From Streptomyces sp. NBC_00691 (lineage in GTDB: Bacteria; Actinomycetota; Actinomycetes; Streptomycetales; Streptomycetaceae), in assembly GCF_036226665.1 (NCBI RefSeq), contig NZ_CP109007.1:5310501-5374500 (forward strand): a stretch of 64,000 nt of DNA. The letters are read 5' to 3'. Shown one piece after another: positions 16,232 to 24,695 of this stretch. The notes below the pieces were generated by a model. The model saw only the letters and a list, made by a program, of their open reading frames with translations, was not told the origin of the DNA and made no database searches. Numbering within the stretch: the stretch's first letter is position 1; each line of letters begins with the position of its first letter. A program made the translations under genes and the position numbers.

Positions 16232-16885
16232 ATGCCGACAGCCCGCGAGGCCCTGCTCGACGCCGCGCTCGCCGCGCTCGCGCACCGCTCCTGGTCAGCC
16301 GTCCGCATGGCCGACCTCGCCGTGGCCGCCCGGGTCTCCCGGCAGACCCTCTACAACGAGTTCGGCAGCAAGGAGGGGCTCGCCCGCGCCCTCGTGTGCC
16401 GGGAGGCCGACACCTACCTCCAGGGCGTCCGGCGGCTGCTCGCCGCCCCGGCCCCGCCCGAGCGGAACCTGGTCGTCGTCGCCGAGTGGATCGTCACCCG
16501 GGCCGCGTCCCGACCCGTGCTGCGGGCCCTGCTCACCGGCGCCTGGGACGAGCGGCTGCCCGCGCCCCGGCCCGCCAGGCCCGGTGCGCGCCCCGCGGCC
16601 GTCCCCGACCAGCGCCGCGCCGACGAGGGACCGCCCGCGCCCGGCGAGCTGGTGGCGGCGACCGCGGCCTGCGCGGGAGAGGAGTGGGCGGCGGGCTGCG
16701 AACTCGCGGTCCGGCTGGCCCTGAGCCATGTCGTGGCGCCCACGGTTCCCTCCGTGGCGGGGTGGCGGGCGGAGGATCAGTGCGCCGAGCCGGACAGCTG
16801 GAGCCCGATCACACCGACGATGACCAGGCTGATCGAGATGAGCTTGAGTGTGGAGACCACGTCACCGAGGAAGATCATTCCGTAG
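16232..16885 (+). CDS. TetR family transcriptional regulator
   Basis: A 217-residue TetR-type regulator. The N-terminal helix-turn-helix is clear (ALLDAALAALAHRSWSAVRM, then VSRQTLYNEFGSKEGLARAL, residues 6-50). The C-terminal ligand domain is alanine-rich. The last 37 codons (from base 16777) are antisense to the convergent SMR exporter gene and read like a fortuitous extension, so the family-like part ends near residue 180. It may control the adjacent exporter, whose promoter carries a palindrome. Confidence 0.8.
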   Translation: MPTAREALLDAALAALAHRSWSAVRMADLAVAARVSRQTLYNEFGSKEGLARALVCREADTYLQGVRRLLAAPAPPERNLVVVAEWIVTRAASRPVLRALLTGAWDERLPAPRPARPGARPAAVPDQRRADEGPPAPGELVAATAACAGEEWAAGCELAVRLALSHVVAPTVPSVAGWRAEDQCAEPDSWSPITPTMTRLIEMSLSVETTSPRKIIP

Positions 16886-17100
16886 ATCGCGGTACCGGCC
16901 GCCCCGATCCCGGTCCACACCGCGTACGCGGGACCCACGTCGAGCTTCCGCAGCGCGAGCGTGAGGAGACCGAAGCTGCCCAGGGCGAAGGCCGCGAACG
17001 CGACGGTCGGCCACAGCCGGGTGAACCCGTGCGAGAGCTTCAGGCAGACCGCGAACCCCGTCTCCAGAAAGCCCGCCACCACCACCAGCAGCCACGCCAT
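16777..17100 (-). CDS. SMR family exporter (SugE/Gdx-like)
   Basis: A 107-residue four-helix small multidrug resistance protein. Glu13 (VVVAGFLETGFAVCLKLS) is the conserved proton/substrate carboxylate, and GPAYAVWTGIGAAG in helix 3 is the SugE/Gdx-type signature. Tryptophan usual at position 16 of guanidinium exporters is Phe here. ATG 17100 has GGAGG eight bases upstream; a longer frame to 17175 lacks a site. A second subunit gene is absent, so it should act as a homodimer. The substrate could be guanidinium or a quaternary cation. Confidence 0.85.
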   Translation of the reverse strand: MAWLLVVVAGFLETGFAVCLKLSHGFTRLWPTVAFAAFALGSFGLLTLALRKLDVGPAYAVWTGIGAAGTAIYGMIFLGDVVSTLKLISISLVIVGVIGLQLSGSAH

Positions 17101-17135
17101 CGTCAGTGCCTCCCACGCCGTCGGTGACTGCTTCG

Positions 17136-17150
17136 TCGCACTTGGTGCGA
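17136..17150 (-). promoter_or_regulatory. Palindromic operator of the SMR exporter gene
   Basis: TCGCACTTGGTGCGA is a perfect 6-3-6 inverted repeat, just downstream of a CATAAT -10-like element on the minus strand and 36 bp before the exporter start. It is placed to control that promoter. The neighbouring TetR regulator is the obvious candidate to bind it. Confidence 0.55.
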
Positions 17151-17206
17151 TTATGCACTTACCGTCCGTGGTCATCGGTAAACGTGGCCCGGAGGGGATC
17201 AGGGGC

Positions 17207-18220
17207 TCAGTCGCCCTCGCGCCGCTCCCTGGTGGCGAGCAGCCGGCGCAGCGAGACCAGTCGCGCGGGATCGGCGTGCCCCTCCGCCACCCACGCGTCG
17301 AGCGCGCAGTCCTGCTCGTCGTGACTGCACGCGCGCGGGCAGTTCTCCGTGCCCGGGACGAGGTCGGGGAAGGCGAGGATGACCCGGGACGGGTCGACGT
17401 GGTGCAGGCCGAAGGAGCGGACGCCGGGGGTGTCGATGACCCAGCCGCCCTCCTTGTCGTTGAGCGGCAGGGCGAGCGCGGAGGTGGTGGTGTGCCGGCC
17501 GCGGCCCGTGACCGCGTTGACGAGACCGGTGGTCCGTCGCCGCTCCGGCGGGACCAGGGCGTTGACCAGGGTCGTCTTGCCGACGCCGGAGTGCCCGACG
17601 AAGGCGGTGGTCCGGCCCTTGAGGTGCTCGTGGACCCGCTCGGCGGCGACCCCGTCCACGAACTCGTCGCGGGTGGTCACCACGTACGGCACACCGAGCG
17701 CCCCGTACATGCCGAGCAGGTCGTCCGGCGGCGCCAGGTCCGACTTGGTGAGGACGAGCAGCGGGGTGAGGCCGCCGTCGTACGCGGCGACCAGACAGCG
17801 GTCGATCAGCCGCGGGCGCGGCTCGGGGTCGGCGAGAGCGGTGACGATCGCCAGCTGGTCGGCGTTGGCGACGACCACCCGCTCGTACGGGTCGTCGTCG
17901 TCGGCCGTGCGGCGCAGCACCGAGCTGCGCTCACCGATCCGCACGATCCGGGCGAGGGTGTCCTTCTCGCCGGACAGGTCGCCGACGAGCGAGACGCGGT
18001 CGCCGACCACGGCGGCCTTGCGGCCCAGCTCGCGCGCCTTCATCGCGGTCACCGGCCGGTCGTCGACCAGGACGGTCAGCCGGCCGCGGTCGACGGTGAG
18101 GACCATGCCCTCGACGGCGTCCTCGTGCTTCGGGCGGATCGTGGTGCGGGGACGGGTGCCCTTGCGGTTGGGCCGCTGGCGGATGTCGTCCTCGTCGGTG
18201 TGCTTGCCGTAACGCCGCAT
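17207..18220 (-). CDS. rsgA: Ribosome small subunit-dependent GTPase A
   Basis: A 337-residue circularly permuted GTPase that acts in 30S subunit maturation. An N-terminal OB fold (to about residue 100) precedes the permuted motifs: G4 LTKSD (near 155), G1 GHSGVGKTTLVNAL (near 213) and G3 DTPGVR (near 262). The C-terminal zinc knuckle is CPRACSHDEQDC (near 290). Start ATG 18220 lies 3 bp after the aroA stop, so the two form an operon. Confidence 0.93.
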   Translation of the reverse strand: MRRYGKHTDEDDIRQRPNRKGTRPRTTIRPKHEDAVEGMVLTVDRGRLTVLVDDRPVTAMKARELGRKAAVVGDRVSLVGDLSGEKDTLARIVRIGERSSVLRRTADDDDPYERVVVANADQLAIVTALADPEPRPRLIDRCLVAAYDGGLTPLLVLTKSDLAPPDDLLGMYGALGVPYVVTTRDEFVDGVAAERVHEHLKGRTTAFVGHSGVGKTTLVNALVPPERRRTTGLVNAVTGRGRHTTTSALALPLNDKEGGWVIDTPGVRSFGLHHVDPSRVILAFPDLVPGTENCPRACSHDEQDCALDAWVAEGHADPARLVSLRRLLATRERREGD

Positions 18221-18223
18221 GGT

Positions 18224-19555
18224 TCAGGCCCCGAGCATTTCGGTCCACATCCGGGGGAAGTCCGGCAAGGTCTTCGCCGTCGTGGCCACGTCCTCGATCT
18301 CCACGCCCTCGACCGCGAGCCCGATGATCGCGCCCGCCGTCGCCATGCGGTGGTCGTGGTACGTGTGGAAGACGCCGCCGTGCAGGGGGCGCGGGCGGAT
18401 GTGGAGACCGTCCTCGGTCTCGGTCACGTCGCCGCCCAGCTCGTTGATCTCCTTGGTGAGCGCCGCCAGCCGGTCCGTCTCGTGCAGCCGGAGGTGGGCG
18501 ACCCCGCGCAGGGTCGACGGGGAGTCCGCGAGGGCCGCGACCGCCGCGATGCCGGGCGTCAGCTCGCCGACCTCGCCGAGGTCCACGTCGATGCCGTGGA
18601 TCCGGCCCGTGCCGGTGAAGGTCAGACCCGCCTCGGTCAGCTCGCAGGATCCACCCATCTCGGTGAAGATCTCCCGCAGCGCGTCACCGGGCTGGGTGGT
18701 TCGCGCGGGCCAGTCCGGGACCGTCACCCGGCCGCCGGTGATCAGGGCCGCGGCCAGGAAGGGCTGGGCGTTCGACAGATCGGGCTCGACGACCAGGTCC
18801 CGGCCGCGCAGCGCGGAGGGGGCCACCCGCCACACGTTCGGGGCGCCACCGTGCTCCGGCTCGTCGACCCGGGCGCCGACCGCGCGCAGCATGTCGACGG
18901 TCATCCGGATGTGCGGCAGCGAGGGCAGCCGCGAGCCCACGTGCCGTACCTCGACGCCCTGGTTGAAGCGGGGCGCGGACAGCAGCAGGGCGCTCACGAA
19001 CTGGGAGGACGACGAGGCGTCGATCTCGACGGTGCCGCCGTCCAGACCACCGGCGCCGTGCACCGTCAGGGGGAGGGCGCCGCGGCCCTCGTCGTCGACG
19101 CGGGAGCCGAGCGCGCGCAGCGCGTCGATCACGCCGTGCAGCGGGCGTTCGTGGGAGCGGGGGTCGCCGTCGAAGCGCACCGGGCCGTCGGCGAGCGCCG
19201 CGACCGGCGGCAGGAAGCGCATGACCGTGCCGGCGTTGCCGACGTCGACGGTCGCGGGGCCGCGCAGCGGGGAGGGGATGATCCGCCAGGCCTCGCCGGA
19301 GCCGTCGGGGCCCACGCCCTCCTCGATCCGCACGCCGAGGGTACGAAGCGCCTCGGCCATCAGGAGGGTGTCGCGGGAGCGCAGCGGGCGGCGCAGCCAG
19401 CCGGGCTCGGACGCCAGCGCGGCGAGGACCAGGGCACGGTTGGTGACCGACTTGGATCCGGGCACGGTGACGGTCGCGTCGACGGCGCCGCGGGCATACG
19501 GGGCGGGCCAGAGGTCGGTGGGCGGGTCGATGTGCGCGGAGGTGGCTGCGGTCAT
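18224..19555 (-). CDS. aroA: 3-phosphoshikimate 1-carboxyvinyltransferase (EPSP synthase)
   Basis: A 443-residue EPSP synthase of the shikimate pathway, condensing shikimate-3-phosphate with PEP. Signatures: VTVPGSKSVTNRALVLAALA near residues 29-48 (S3P/PEP binding), VDVGNAGTVMRFLPPVAAL near 105-123 and the HERPLHGVIDAL loop near 140. The C-terminal half contains the catalytic LRLHETDRL and HDHRMAT-type segments. Start ATG 19555. It is cotranscribed with rsgA. Confidence 0.95.
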   Translation of the reverse strand: MTAATSAHIDPPTDLWPAPYARGAVDATVTVPGSKSVTNRALVLAALASEPGWLRRPLRSRDTLLMAEALRTLGVRIEEGVGPDGSGEAWRIIPSPLRGPATVDVGNAGTVMRFLPPVAALADGPVRFDGDPRSHERPLHGVIDALRALGSRVDDEGRGALPLTVHGAGGLDGGTVEIDASSSSQFVSALLLSAPRFNQGVEVRHVGSRLPSLPHIRMTVDMLRAVGARVDEPEHGGAPNVWRVAPSALRGRDLVVEPDLSNAQPFLAAALITGGRVTVPDWPARTTQPGDALREIFTEMGGSCELTEAGLTFTGTGRIHGIDVDLGEVGELTPGIAAVAALADSPSTLRGVAHLRLHETDRLAALTKEINELGGDVTETEDGLHIRPRPLHGGVFHTYHDHRMATAGAIIGLAVEGVEIEDVATTAKTLPDFPRMWTEMLGA

Positions 19556-19575
19556 GGACTCACTGTACGGGGGAG

Positions 19576-20265
19576 TCAGATGCCCAGGAGCCAGCGCCCG
19601 CCGCCGATCAGGGCCGAGATCGAGACGGCGTGGAAGAAGAACAGCCACACTCCGGCGGGCACATGGGTGAGCCGCGAGAGCTGGTCCGCGTCCGAGTCGG
19701 GGGCGCCGCCGTGGCGTCGCTTCAGCTGCAGCTCGAAGGCCGGGCGGATCCCGCCGAGCAGCAGGAACCAGACCACGGCGTACGCGAAGACCGACTGGAC
19801 CTCGGGACCGGTCAGCCAGGAGACGAGGAGGAAGGCGGCGCCCGTCAGGACGACGGTGAGGACGCCGTACGCGTTGCGGACCATCACGAGCATCGCGAGC
19901 AGCAGCCCGGTGGCGATCCACAGCAGCAGGGTGACGTGGCCGGTGCCGAGCAGGGCGGCGCCGCCGAGGCCGAGCAGCGGGGCGGCGGGATAGCCCGCTG
20001 CCAGGGTGAGCACCACGCCGAGGCCGGTCGGCCGGCCGCGGCTCACGGTCAGTCCGCTGGTGTCCGAGTGCAGCCGGATCGCTTCGAGGCGCCGCCCGGT
20101 GGTGAGGGCGACGAGTCCGTGGCCGCCCTCGTGGGCGATGGTGATCGCGTTGCGGGCGAGCAGCCATATGCGGCGGGGTGCGGTGACGGCGAGGGCGGCG
20201 ACGCCGGTGGCGATCACCAGCCACTCGGCCGGAGCCGCCTGGGCGGTGAAGAGGTCGAGGTCCAT
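19576..20265 (-). CDS. M50 family membrane zinc metallopeptidase
   Basis: A 229-residue integral membrane protein with six or so hydrophobic segments. The zinc motif HEGGH (residues 44-48, within NAITIAHEGGHGLVAL) matches the HExxH of the M50 site-2 protease family. A second conserved region, YPAAPLLGLGG, follows around residue 90. Start ATG 20265 has GGAG and GAAAG upstream. Streptomyces proteins of this group are annotated as M50 peptidases but lack the PDZ domains of RseP; substrates are unknown. It diverges from the SRAP gene with a 49-bp gap. Confidence 0.8.
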   Translation of the reverse strand: MDLDLFTAQAAPAEWLVIATGVAALAVTAPRRIWLLARNAITIAHEGGHGLVALTTGRRLEAIRLHSDTSGLTVSRGRPTGLGVVLTLAAGYPAAPLLGLGGAALLGTGHVTLLLWIATGLLLAMLVMVRNAYGVLTVVLTGAAFLLVSWLTGPEVQSVFAYAVVWFLLLGGIRPAFELQLKRRHGGAPDSDADQLSRLTHVPAGVWLFFFHAVSISALIGGGRWLLGI

Positions 20266-20314
20266 CTTTCGGGCCGCTCCTCGGGTGGTCGGGGATCGTG
20301 GCAGTGTGGCACGT

Positions 20315-21130
20315 ATGTGCGGAAGGTATGCGGCGAGCCGGCGGCCCGAGGACCTCGTCGGCCTCTTCGGGGTGGAGAAGTGGGAGCCGGAGGAGACTCT
20401 GGCCCCGGACTGGAACGTGGCCCCCACCAAGGAGGTCTGGGCCGTTCTGGAACGCCCTCTGAAAGACGCAGAATCCCGGCGTCCGGTTCGCCAGCTGCGC
20501 GCGCTGAGATGGGGCCTGGTGCCGTCCTGGTCGAAGTCGCCGGAGGGCGCCGCCCGGATGATCAACGCGCGCGCGGAGACCCTGGACGAGAAGCCCTCCT
20601 TCAAGCGGGCCTTCTCGGCCCGCCGCTGCCTCCTGCCCGCCGACGGCTACTACGAGTGGGTGACCGGCGCGGGCGAGCGGGACCTGGAGGTCGAGGGGAA
20701 GCGGAAGCGGCCCCGGAAGCAGCCGTACTTCGTGACCCCGGCGGACGGCTCGGTCTTCGCGATGGCCGGCCTCTACGAGTTCTGGCGCGACCGGACCCTG
20801 CCCGACGGCGACCCCCTGGCATGGTGGGTGACCTGCTCGGTGATCACCACCGAGGCGGAGACCGGGCCGCTGGGCGTGGCCCCGGCCGAGGGCCCGCACG
20901 CGCTCGCCGACATCCACCCCCGTATGCCGCTGATGCTCACCGAGGACCGCTGGGACGCCTGGCTCGACCCGGCGACCACGCGGCCGGAGGAACTCCGCGG
21001 GCTGCTCGCCCCGCCGCCCGGGGGCCTGATGCGGGCCTACCCGGTGGCGACCGCCGTCAGCAACGTCCGCAACAACGGGCCCGAGCTCCTGACCGAGCTG
21101 GAGGGCCCGGAGGTCGGCACGCTCTTCTGA
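20315..21130 (+). CDS. SOS response-associated peptidase (SRAP/HMCES/YedK-like)
   Basis: A 271-residue SRAP domain protein that forms a DNA-protein crosslink with abasic sites in single-stranded DNA. The start ATG 20315 is fixed by biology: the product begins MCGRY, and Cys2 must become the N-terminal catalytic residue after Met removal. Other family residues are visible in WNVAPTKEVWAV, the MINARAETLDEKPSF segment, DGYYEWV (near 117) and the catalytic His in IHPRMPLMLT (near 207). There is little room for a leader. Confidence 0.92.
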   Translation: MCGRYAASRRPEDLVGLFGVEKWEPEETLAPDWNVAPTKEVWAVLERPLKDAESRRPVRQLRALRWGLVPSWSKSPEGAARMINARAETLDEKPSFKRAFSARRCLLPADGYYEWVTGAGERDLEVEGKRKRPRKQPYFVTPADGSVFAMAGLYEFWRDRTLPDGDPLAWWVTCSVITTEAETGPLGVAPAEGPHALADIHPRMPLMLTEDRWDAWLDPATTRPEELRGLLAPPPGGLMRAYPVATAVSNVRNNGPELLTELEGPEVGTLF

Positions 21131-21167
21131 GACCGTCCCGCGCCCCGCCGGACGGCAGGATGGGAGC

Positions 21168-21818
21168 GTGACCGACGTGACACAGTACGAGACCGTTTCC
21201 ACCGACGCAGGCGACGCCCGCGTCGCCTGGCACGAGGGGTCCGGGGGGACGCGGCCGTGGGCCGTCCTCGCCCTCGGCCACGGCGCCGGCGGCGGCATCG
21301 AGGCCCGCGACCTCCAGGCCCTGGCCGCCGCGCTGCCCGCCCGGGGCGTGACCGTCGCCCTCGTCGAGCAGCCCTGGCGGGTCGCGGGCAAGAAGGTCGC
21401 GCCCGCCCCCAAGACCCTGGACACCGGCTGGCGCGGCCTCTGGCCGGCCCTCGCCCGCCCCGGCCTCCCGGTGATCGCGGGCGGCCGCAGCGCCGGCGCC
21501 CGGGTCGCCTGCCGCACCGGGCGGGAGCTCGGCGCGCTCGCCGTCCTCGCGCTGAGCTTCCCCCTGCACCCGCCGGGCCGGCCGGAGAAGTCCCGCGCCG
21601 AGGAACTCCTCGGCACCGGCCTGCCGACGCTCGTCGTCCAAGGCGGCAACGACCCCTTTGGACGGCCCGCGGAGTTCCCGGACGGCCCGTACCGCCTCGT
21701 CGAGATCCCCGACGGGGACCACGGTTTCGCCCTGCCCGGACGGGCGCCGCTCGGGCCGGAGGAGGCGAGGGAACTCCTGGTGGCCGGAGTCGCCGAATGG
21801 ATCACCTCCCTCCGCTGA
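21168..21818 (+). CDS. Alpha/beta hydrolase
   Basis: A 216-residue compact alpha/beta hydrolase of the KANL3/Tex30-like type. The oxyanion region is LGHGAGGGI (near residue 36), the nucleophile elbow GGRSAGAR (near 105), an acidic residue in VVQGGNDPFG (near 160) and His in DGDHGFALPG (near 185). Start GTG 21168. No signal peptide. The substrate is unknown. The following sigR promoter begins a few bases after its stop. Confidence 0.83.
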   Translation: MTDVTQYETVSTDAGDARVAWHEGSGGTRPWAVLALGHGAGGGIEARDLQALAAALPARGVTVALVEQPWRVAGKKVAPAPKTLDTGWRGLWPALARPGLPVIAGGRSAGARVACRTGRELGALAVLALSFPLHPPGRPEKSRAEELLGTGLPTLVVQGGNDPFGRPAEFPDGPYRLVEIPDGDHGFALPGRAPLGPEEARELLVAGVAEWITSLR

Positions 21819-21824
21819 CGGACC

Positions 21825-21852
21825 GGGAATGTCGCGCCGGGAACCACTGTTG
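21825..21852 (+). promoter_or_regulatory. SigR-dependent promoter of sigR-rsrA
   Basis: GGGAAT (21825-21830), an 18-bp spacer and GTTG (21849-21852) match the SigR consensus GGGAAT-N18-GTT exactly. Autoregulation of sigR from such a promoter is established in S. coelicolor. Confidence 0.9.
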
Positions 21853-22060
21853 TTCCGTGCGTCGGTGTGAGAGCAAGGAAGAGGGAGTCCGTCGCATGGG
21901 TTCGACCATCTGCCCGGAGCGCGCGCAGGCCGCTGACCTCGACTGGACAGTGCTGCCCGCTCCCAAGGGAGCCCAGATTCGGGCGGCGGTCGGAGTGGTT
22001 CCTCGTCTATCCTCCGAAACGAGCGGGTCCGCCCTCGGGCTCGCCGCCGCGCTGGAGGAG

Positions 22061-22717
22061 GTGGGTCCGGTCACTGGGACCGACACAGGGACCGACGACG
22101 GCCCCGAGGAGACGACCGAGGAGCGCAACGCGCGCTTCGAGCGGGACGCCCTCGGCTACCTCGACCAGATGTACTCGGCCGCGCTGCGCATGACGCGCAA
22201 CCCCGCGGACGCGGAGGACCTGGTGCAGGAGACCTACGCCAAGGCGTACGGATCCTTCCACCAGTTCCGCGAGGGTACGAACCTCAAGGCCTGGCTGTAC
22301 CGCATCCTCACGAACACCTTCATCAACTCGTACCGCAAGAAGCAGCGCGAGCCCCAGCGCAGCGCCGCCGAGGAGATCGAGGACTGGCAGCTCGCGCGCG
22401 CCGAGTCGCACATGTCGACCGGTCTGCGTTCGGCCGAGTCGCAGGCGCTCGACCACCTCCCGGACTCCGACGTGAAGGAAGCGCTCCAGGCGATTCCCGA
22501 GGAGTTCCGCATCGCCGTCTATCTCGCGGATGTCGAGGGCTTTGCGTACAAGGAGATCGCGGACATCATGGGGACACCCATCGGTACGGTGATGTCCCGG
22601 CTGCACCGGGGTCGCCGCCAGCTGCGCGGCATGCTCGAGGACTACGCTCGCGACCGCGGGCTGGTACCCGCGGGCGCCGGAGAGTCGTCGAACGATCTGA
22701 AAGGCTCGGGCTCATGA
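22061..22717 (+). CDS. sigR: RNA polymerase ECF sigma factor SigR
   Basis: SigR controls the response to thiol-oxidative (disulfide) stress. From GTG 22061 the product is 218 residues. Sigma region 2 is visible as YLDQMYSAALRMTRNPADAEDLVQ with YKAYGSF-type -10 recognition, and region 4 as IPEEFRIAVYLADVEGFAYK plus GTPIGTVMSRLHRGR. An in-frame ATG at 21896 would add 55 residues. In S. coelicolor such a longer unstable isoform, made from the SigR-dependent promoter, is known, and the same layout exists here. The stop overlaps rsrA by ATGA. Confidence 0.93.
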   Translation: MGPVTGTDTGTDDGPEETTEERNARFERDALGYLDQMYSAALRMTRNPADAEDLVQETYAKAYGSFHQFREGTNLKAWLYRILTNTFINSYRKKQREPQRSAAEEIEDWQLARAESHMSTGLRSAESQALDHLPDSDVKEALQAIPEEFRIAVYLADVEGFAYKEIADIMGTPIGTVMSRLHRGRRQLRGMLEDYARDRGLVPAGAGESSNDLKGSGS

Positions 22718-23031
22718 GCTGCGGAGAGCCGCACGAGACGGATTGCTCGGAAGTCCTGGATCATCTGTACGAGTTCCTCGACAACGAGATGCCCGACAGT
22801 GACTGCACCAAGTTCGAGGTGCACTTCGAGGAGTGCTCGCCGTGCCTGGAGAAGTACGGCCTGGAGCAGGCGGTGAAGAAGCTCGTCAAGCGCTGCTGCG
22901 GCAGTGACGACGTCCCCACCGACCTGCGGTCCAAGGTCATGGGCCGGATCGACCTGATCCGCTCCGGGCACCTCGTCCCCGAGCAGGAGATCGCGCCGAT
23001 CGTGCCGACGACGCCGGCGCCCCAGGAGTAA
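22714..23031 (+). CDS. rsrA: Redox-sensing anti-sigma factor RsrA
   Basis: A 105-residue zinc-binding anti-sigma (ZAS) protein that holds SigR inactive until disulfide stress oxidises it and releases zinc. The ZAS ligands sit at the expected positions: Cys11, His37, Cys41 and Cys44 (HFEECSPC). Cys3, His7, Cys31 and the Cys pair near residue 61 found in S. coelicolor RsrA are also present. ATG 22714 overlaps the sigR TGA, giving translational coupling and stoichiometric expression. Confidence 0.95.
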   Translation: MSCGEPHETDCSEVLDHLYEFLDNEMPDSDCTKFEVHFEECSPCLEKYGLEQAVKKLVKRCCGSDDVPTDLRSKVMGRIDLIRSGHLVPEQEIAPIVPTTPAPQE

Positions 23032-23171
23032 CTCCCCCTCCGTGGAGGGACGAGGAGGCCGTCGCGACGCGATCGCGGCGGCCTCCTTCGTATATCAGCT
23101 TGTATCACCCGATGGTGCGAATCCGCTCCACCCCGCCGTCACGGGCCGTCCCACTCGCTACCGTGACGGGG

Positions 23172-24695
23172 ATGATGGGCGTGAAGGTCATTCCGCGGGC
23201 GGCCCGCGTGTACGTCGGCTGCGCCCTGCTGGGCGCCGCGGCCTCCGTCCTGCCCGCCCTGCGCCCCGACGCGGCCACCCCCTGGGTCACCGTCGCGCTC
23301 CTCGCCGCCCTGTACGCGCTCTGCGAACTCCCCGCCCGCTGCCGCCTCCTGGGCCGCGCGACCGGTGGCTCCGTGCCCATGGGCACCGGCTCCTTCTTCC
23401 CCGTCCTCCTCGCCGCCGCCCTCCTCCTGCCGCCGGCCGCCGCCGCGCTCACCGCCCTCCCCGGCAGCCTCCTCGCCCGCGTGGACGAACCCCCGGCCGG
23501 CCTGCGCCGCGCCTGGCGGGCCGCCTCCACCGCCCTCGCCGTCGGGGCCGCCGCCCGCGCCGCCGAGGCCCTCAGCTGCGCCCGCGCCCTCGGACACGAG
23601 CACGACGCCCCCGACTTCCCGTACGCGCTGCTGCCCGCGGGCGCCGCCGCGCTCACCTTCTGCCTCGTCCTGACCGCCCTCGACGGCGGCATCCGGGCGA
23701 CGGCCGACGGACTGCCCCCGCGGGCCGCCTGGCGCGGCCTCGGCCGGGCCCTCGCCCCGCACGCCGTGCACGGACTCGCCGGGCTGATGATGGCCGTCCT
23801 CTGGCGCAGCACGTACGGGCCCGTGTCGGCGCTCTTCGTGCTCCTCCCCATGTACATCTCCTGCTGGGTCTTCGCCCAGTACCACCGCGAGCGCGCCGCC
23901 CACCAGGCCACCATCCGCGCCCTCGTCCAGGCCGTCGACATCAAGGACCGCTACACCCGGGGCCACAGCGAACGCGTCGGCCACGCCTCCGTCCTGATCG
24001 CCCGCGAGCTCGGCATGGCGGAGGAGCGGCTCGACGTCGTGCGGTTCGCCGGCATCCTCCACGACGTCGGCAAACTGGGCGTGCCCACCCGGGTCCTCCG
24101 CAAGGACGGCCCCCTCACCCCCGAGGAGCGCCGGGTCATCGAACTGCACCCGGAGTACGGGCACGAGATGGTCCGCGGCATCGGCTTCCTCGGCGAGGCG
24201 CGGGCCGCGATCCTCCACCACCACGAACGCATGGACGGCAGCGGCTACCCGTACGGGCTGCACGGTGACGAGATCCCCGAGTTCGCCCGGGTGGTGGCGG
24301 TCGCCGACGCCTTCGACGCCATGACCTCCACCCGCTCCTACAGCCGGGCCCGCCCGGTCCCGACCGCCGTCGCCGAACTGAAGCGGTGCGCCGGCAGCCA
24401 GTTCGACGCCCGGATGGTCGCCGCCCTCGTCGCCGCCCTCGACCGGCACGGCTGGCAGCCCGCCGTCACCGCCGACGAGTCGGCGCCGACGGGCCCGCCG
24501 GGCGGGAACGTGCCGCCGCCGCGCGCGGCCGAAGCCGCACGCGGACAGGAAGCCGCACGACAACAGGAGACGCAGCCGGAGGCCGGACGCCGACCCGAGG
24601 AGTCCGAGGCCGGACGCCGACCCGAGGAGTCCGATGACCCCGAGGCCGGGCGCCGGAAGGAAGCGCCCGTGACCAGGTCCAGGGGGCGCGCATGA
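23172..24695 (+). CDS. Membrane HD-GYP domain protein
   Basis: About 507 residues. The N-terminal half carries six or so membrane helices (MASE-like, from VYVGCALLGAAASVLPAL to YISCWVFAQY). An HD-GYP domain spans residues 250-410: HSERVGH, the metal pair in FAGILHDVGKLG and the GYP loop HHHERMDGSGYPYGL are intact. HD-GYP proteins hydrolyse cyclic-di-GMP or other cyclic dinucleotides. The tail is low complexity with a duplicated AGRRPEESE nonapeptide. I prefer ATG 23172; the frame extends to 23100. Its stop overlaps the second HD gene by ATGA. Confidence 0.85.
   Translation: MMGVKVIPRAARVYVGCALLGAAASVLPALRPDAATPWVTVALLAALYALCELPARCRLLGRATGGSVPMGTGSFFPVLLAAALLLPPAAAALTALPGSLLARVDEPPAGLRRAWRAASTALAVGAAARAAEALSCARALGHEHDAPDFPYALLPAGAAALTFCLVLTALDGGIRATADGLPPRAAWRGLGRALAPHAVHGLAGLMMAVLWRSTYGPVSALFVLLPMYISCWVFAQYHRERAAHQATIRALVQAVDIKDRYTRGHSERVGHASVLIARELGMAEERLDVVRFAGILHDVGKLGVPTRVLRKDGPLTPEERRVIELHPEYGHEMVRGIGFLGEARAAILHHHERMDGSGYPYGLHGDEIPEFARVVAVADAFDAMTSTRSYSRARPVPTAVAELKRCAGSQFDARMVAALVAALDRHGWQPAVTADESAPTGPPGGNVPPPRAAEAARGQEAARQQETQPEAGRRPEESEAGRRPEESDDPEAGRRKEAPVTRSRGRA

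Noticed and set aside
17101..17206. Guanidine riboswitch before the SMR exporter
   Set aside because: No conserved guanidine-I, II or III motif is visible; the prominent element is a DNA-type palindrome.
16961..19993. Long plus-strand open frame of about 1010 codons
   Set aside because: It is antisense to rsgA, aroA and part of the M50 gene, has no domain logic and is Arg/Gly/Asp-rich, as expected for a GC-rich shadow frame.
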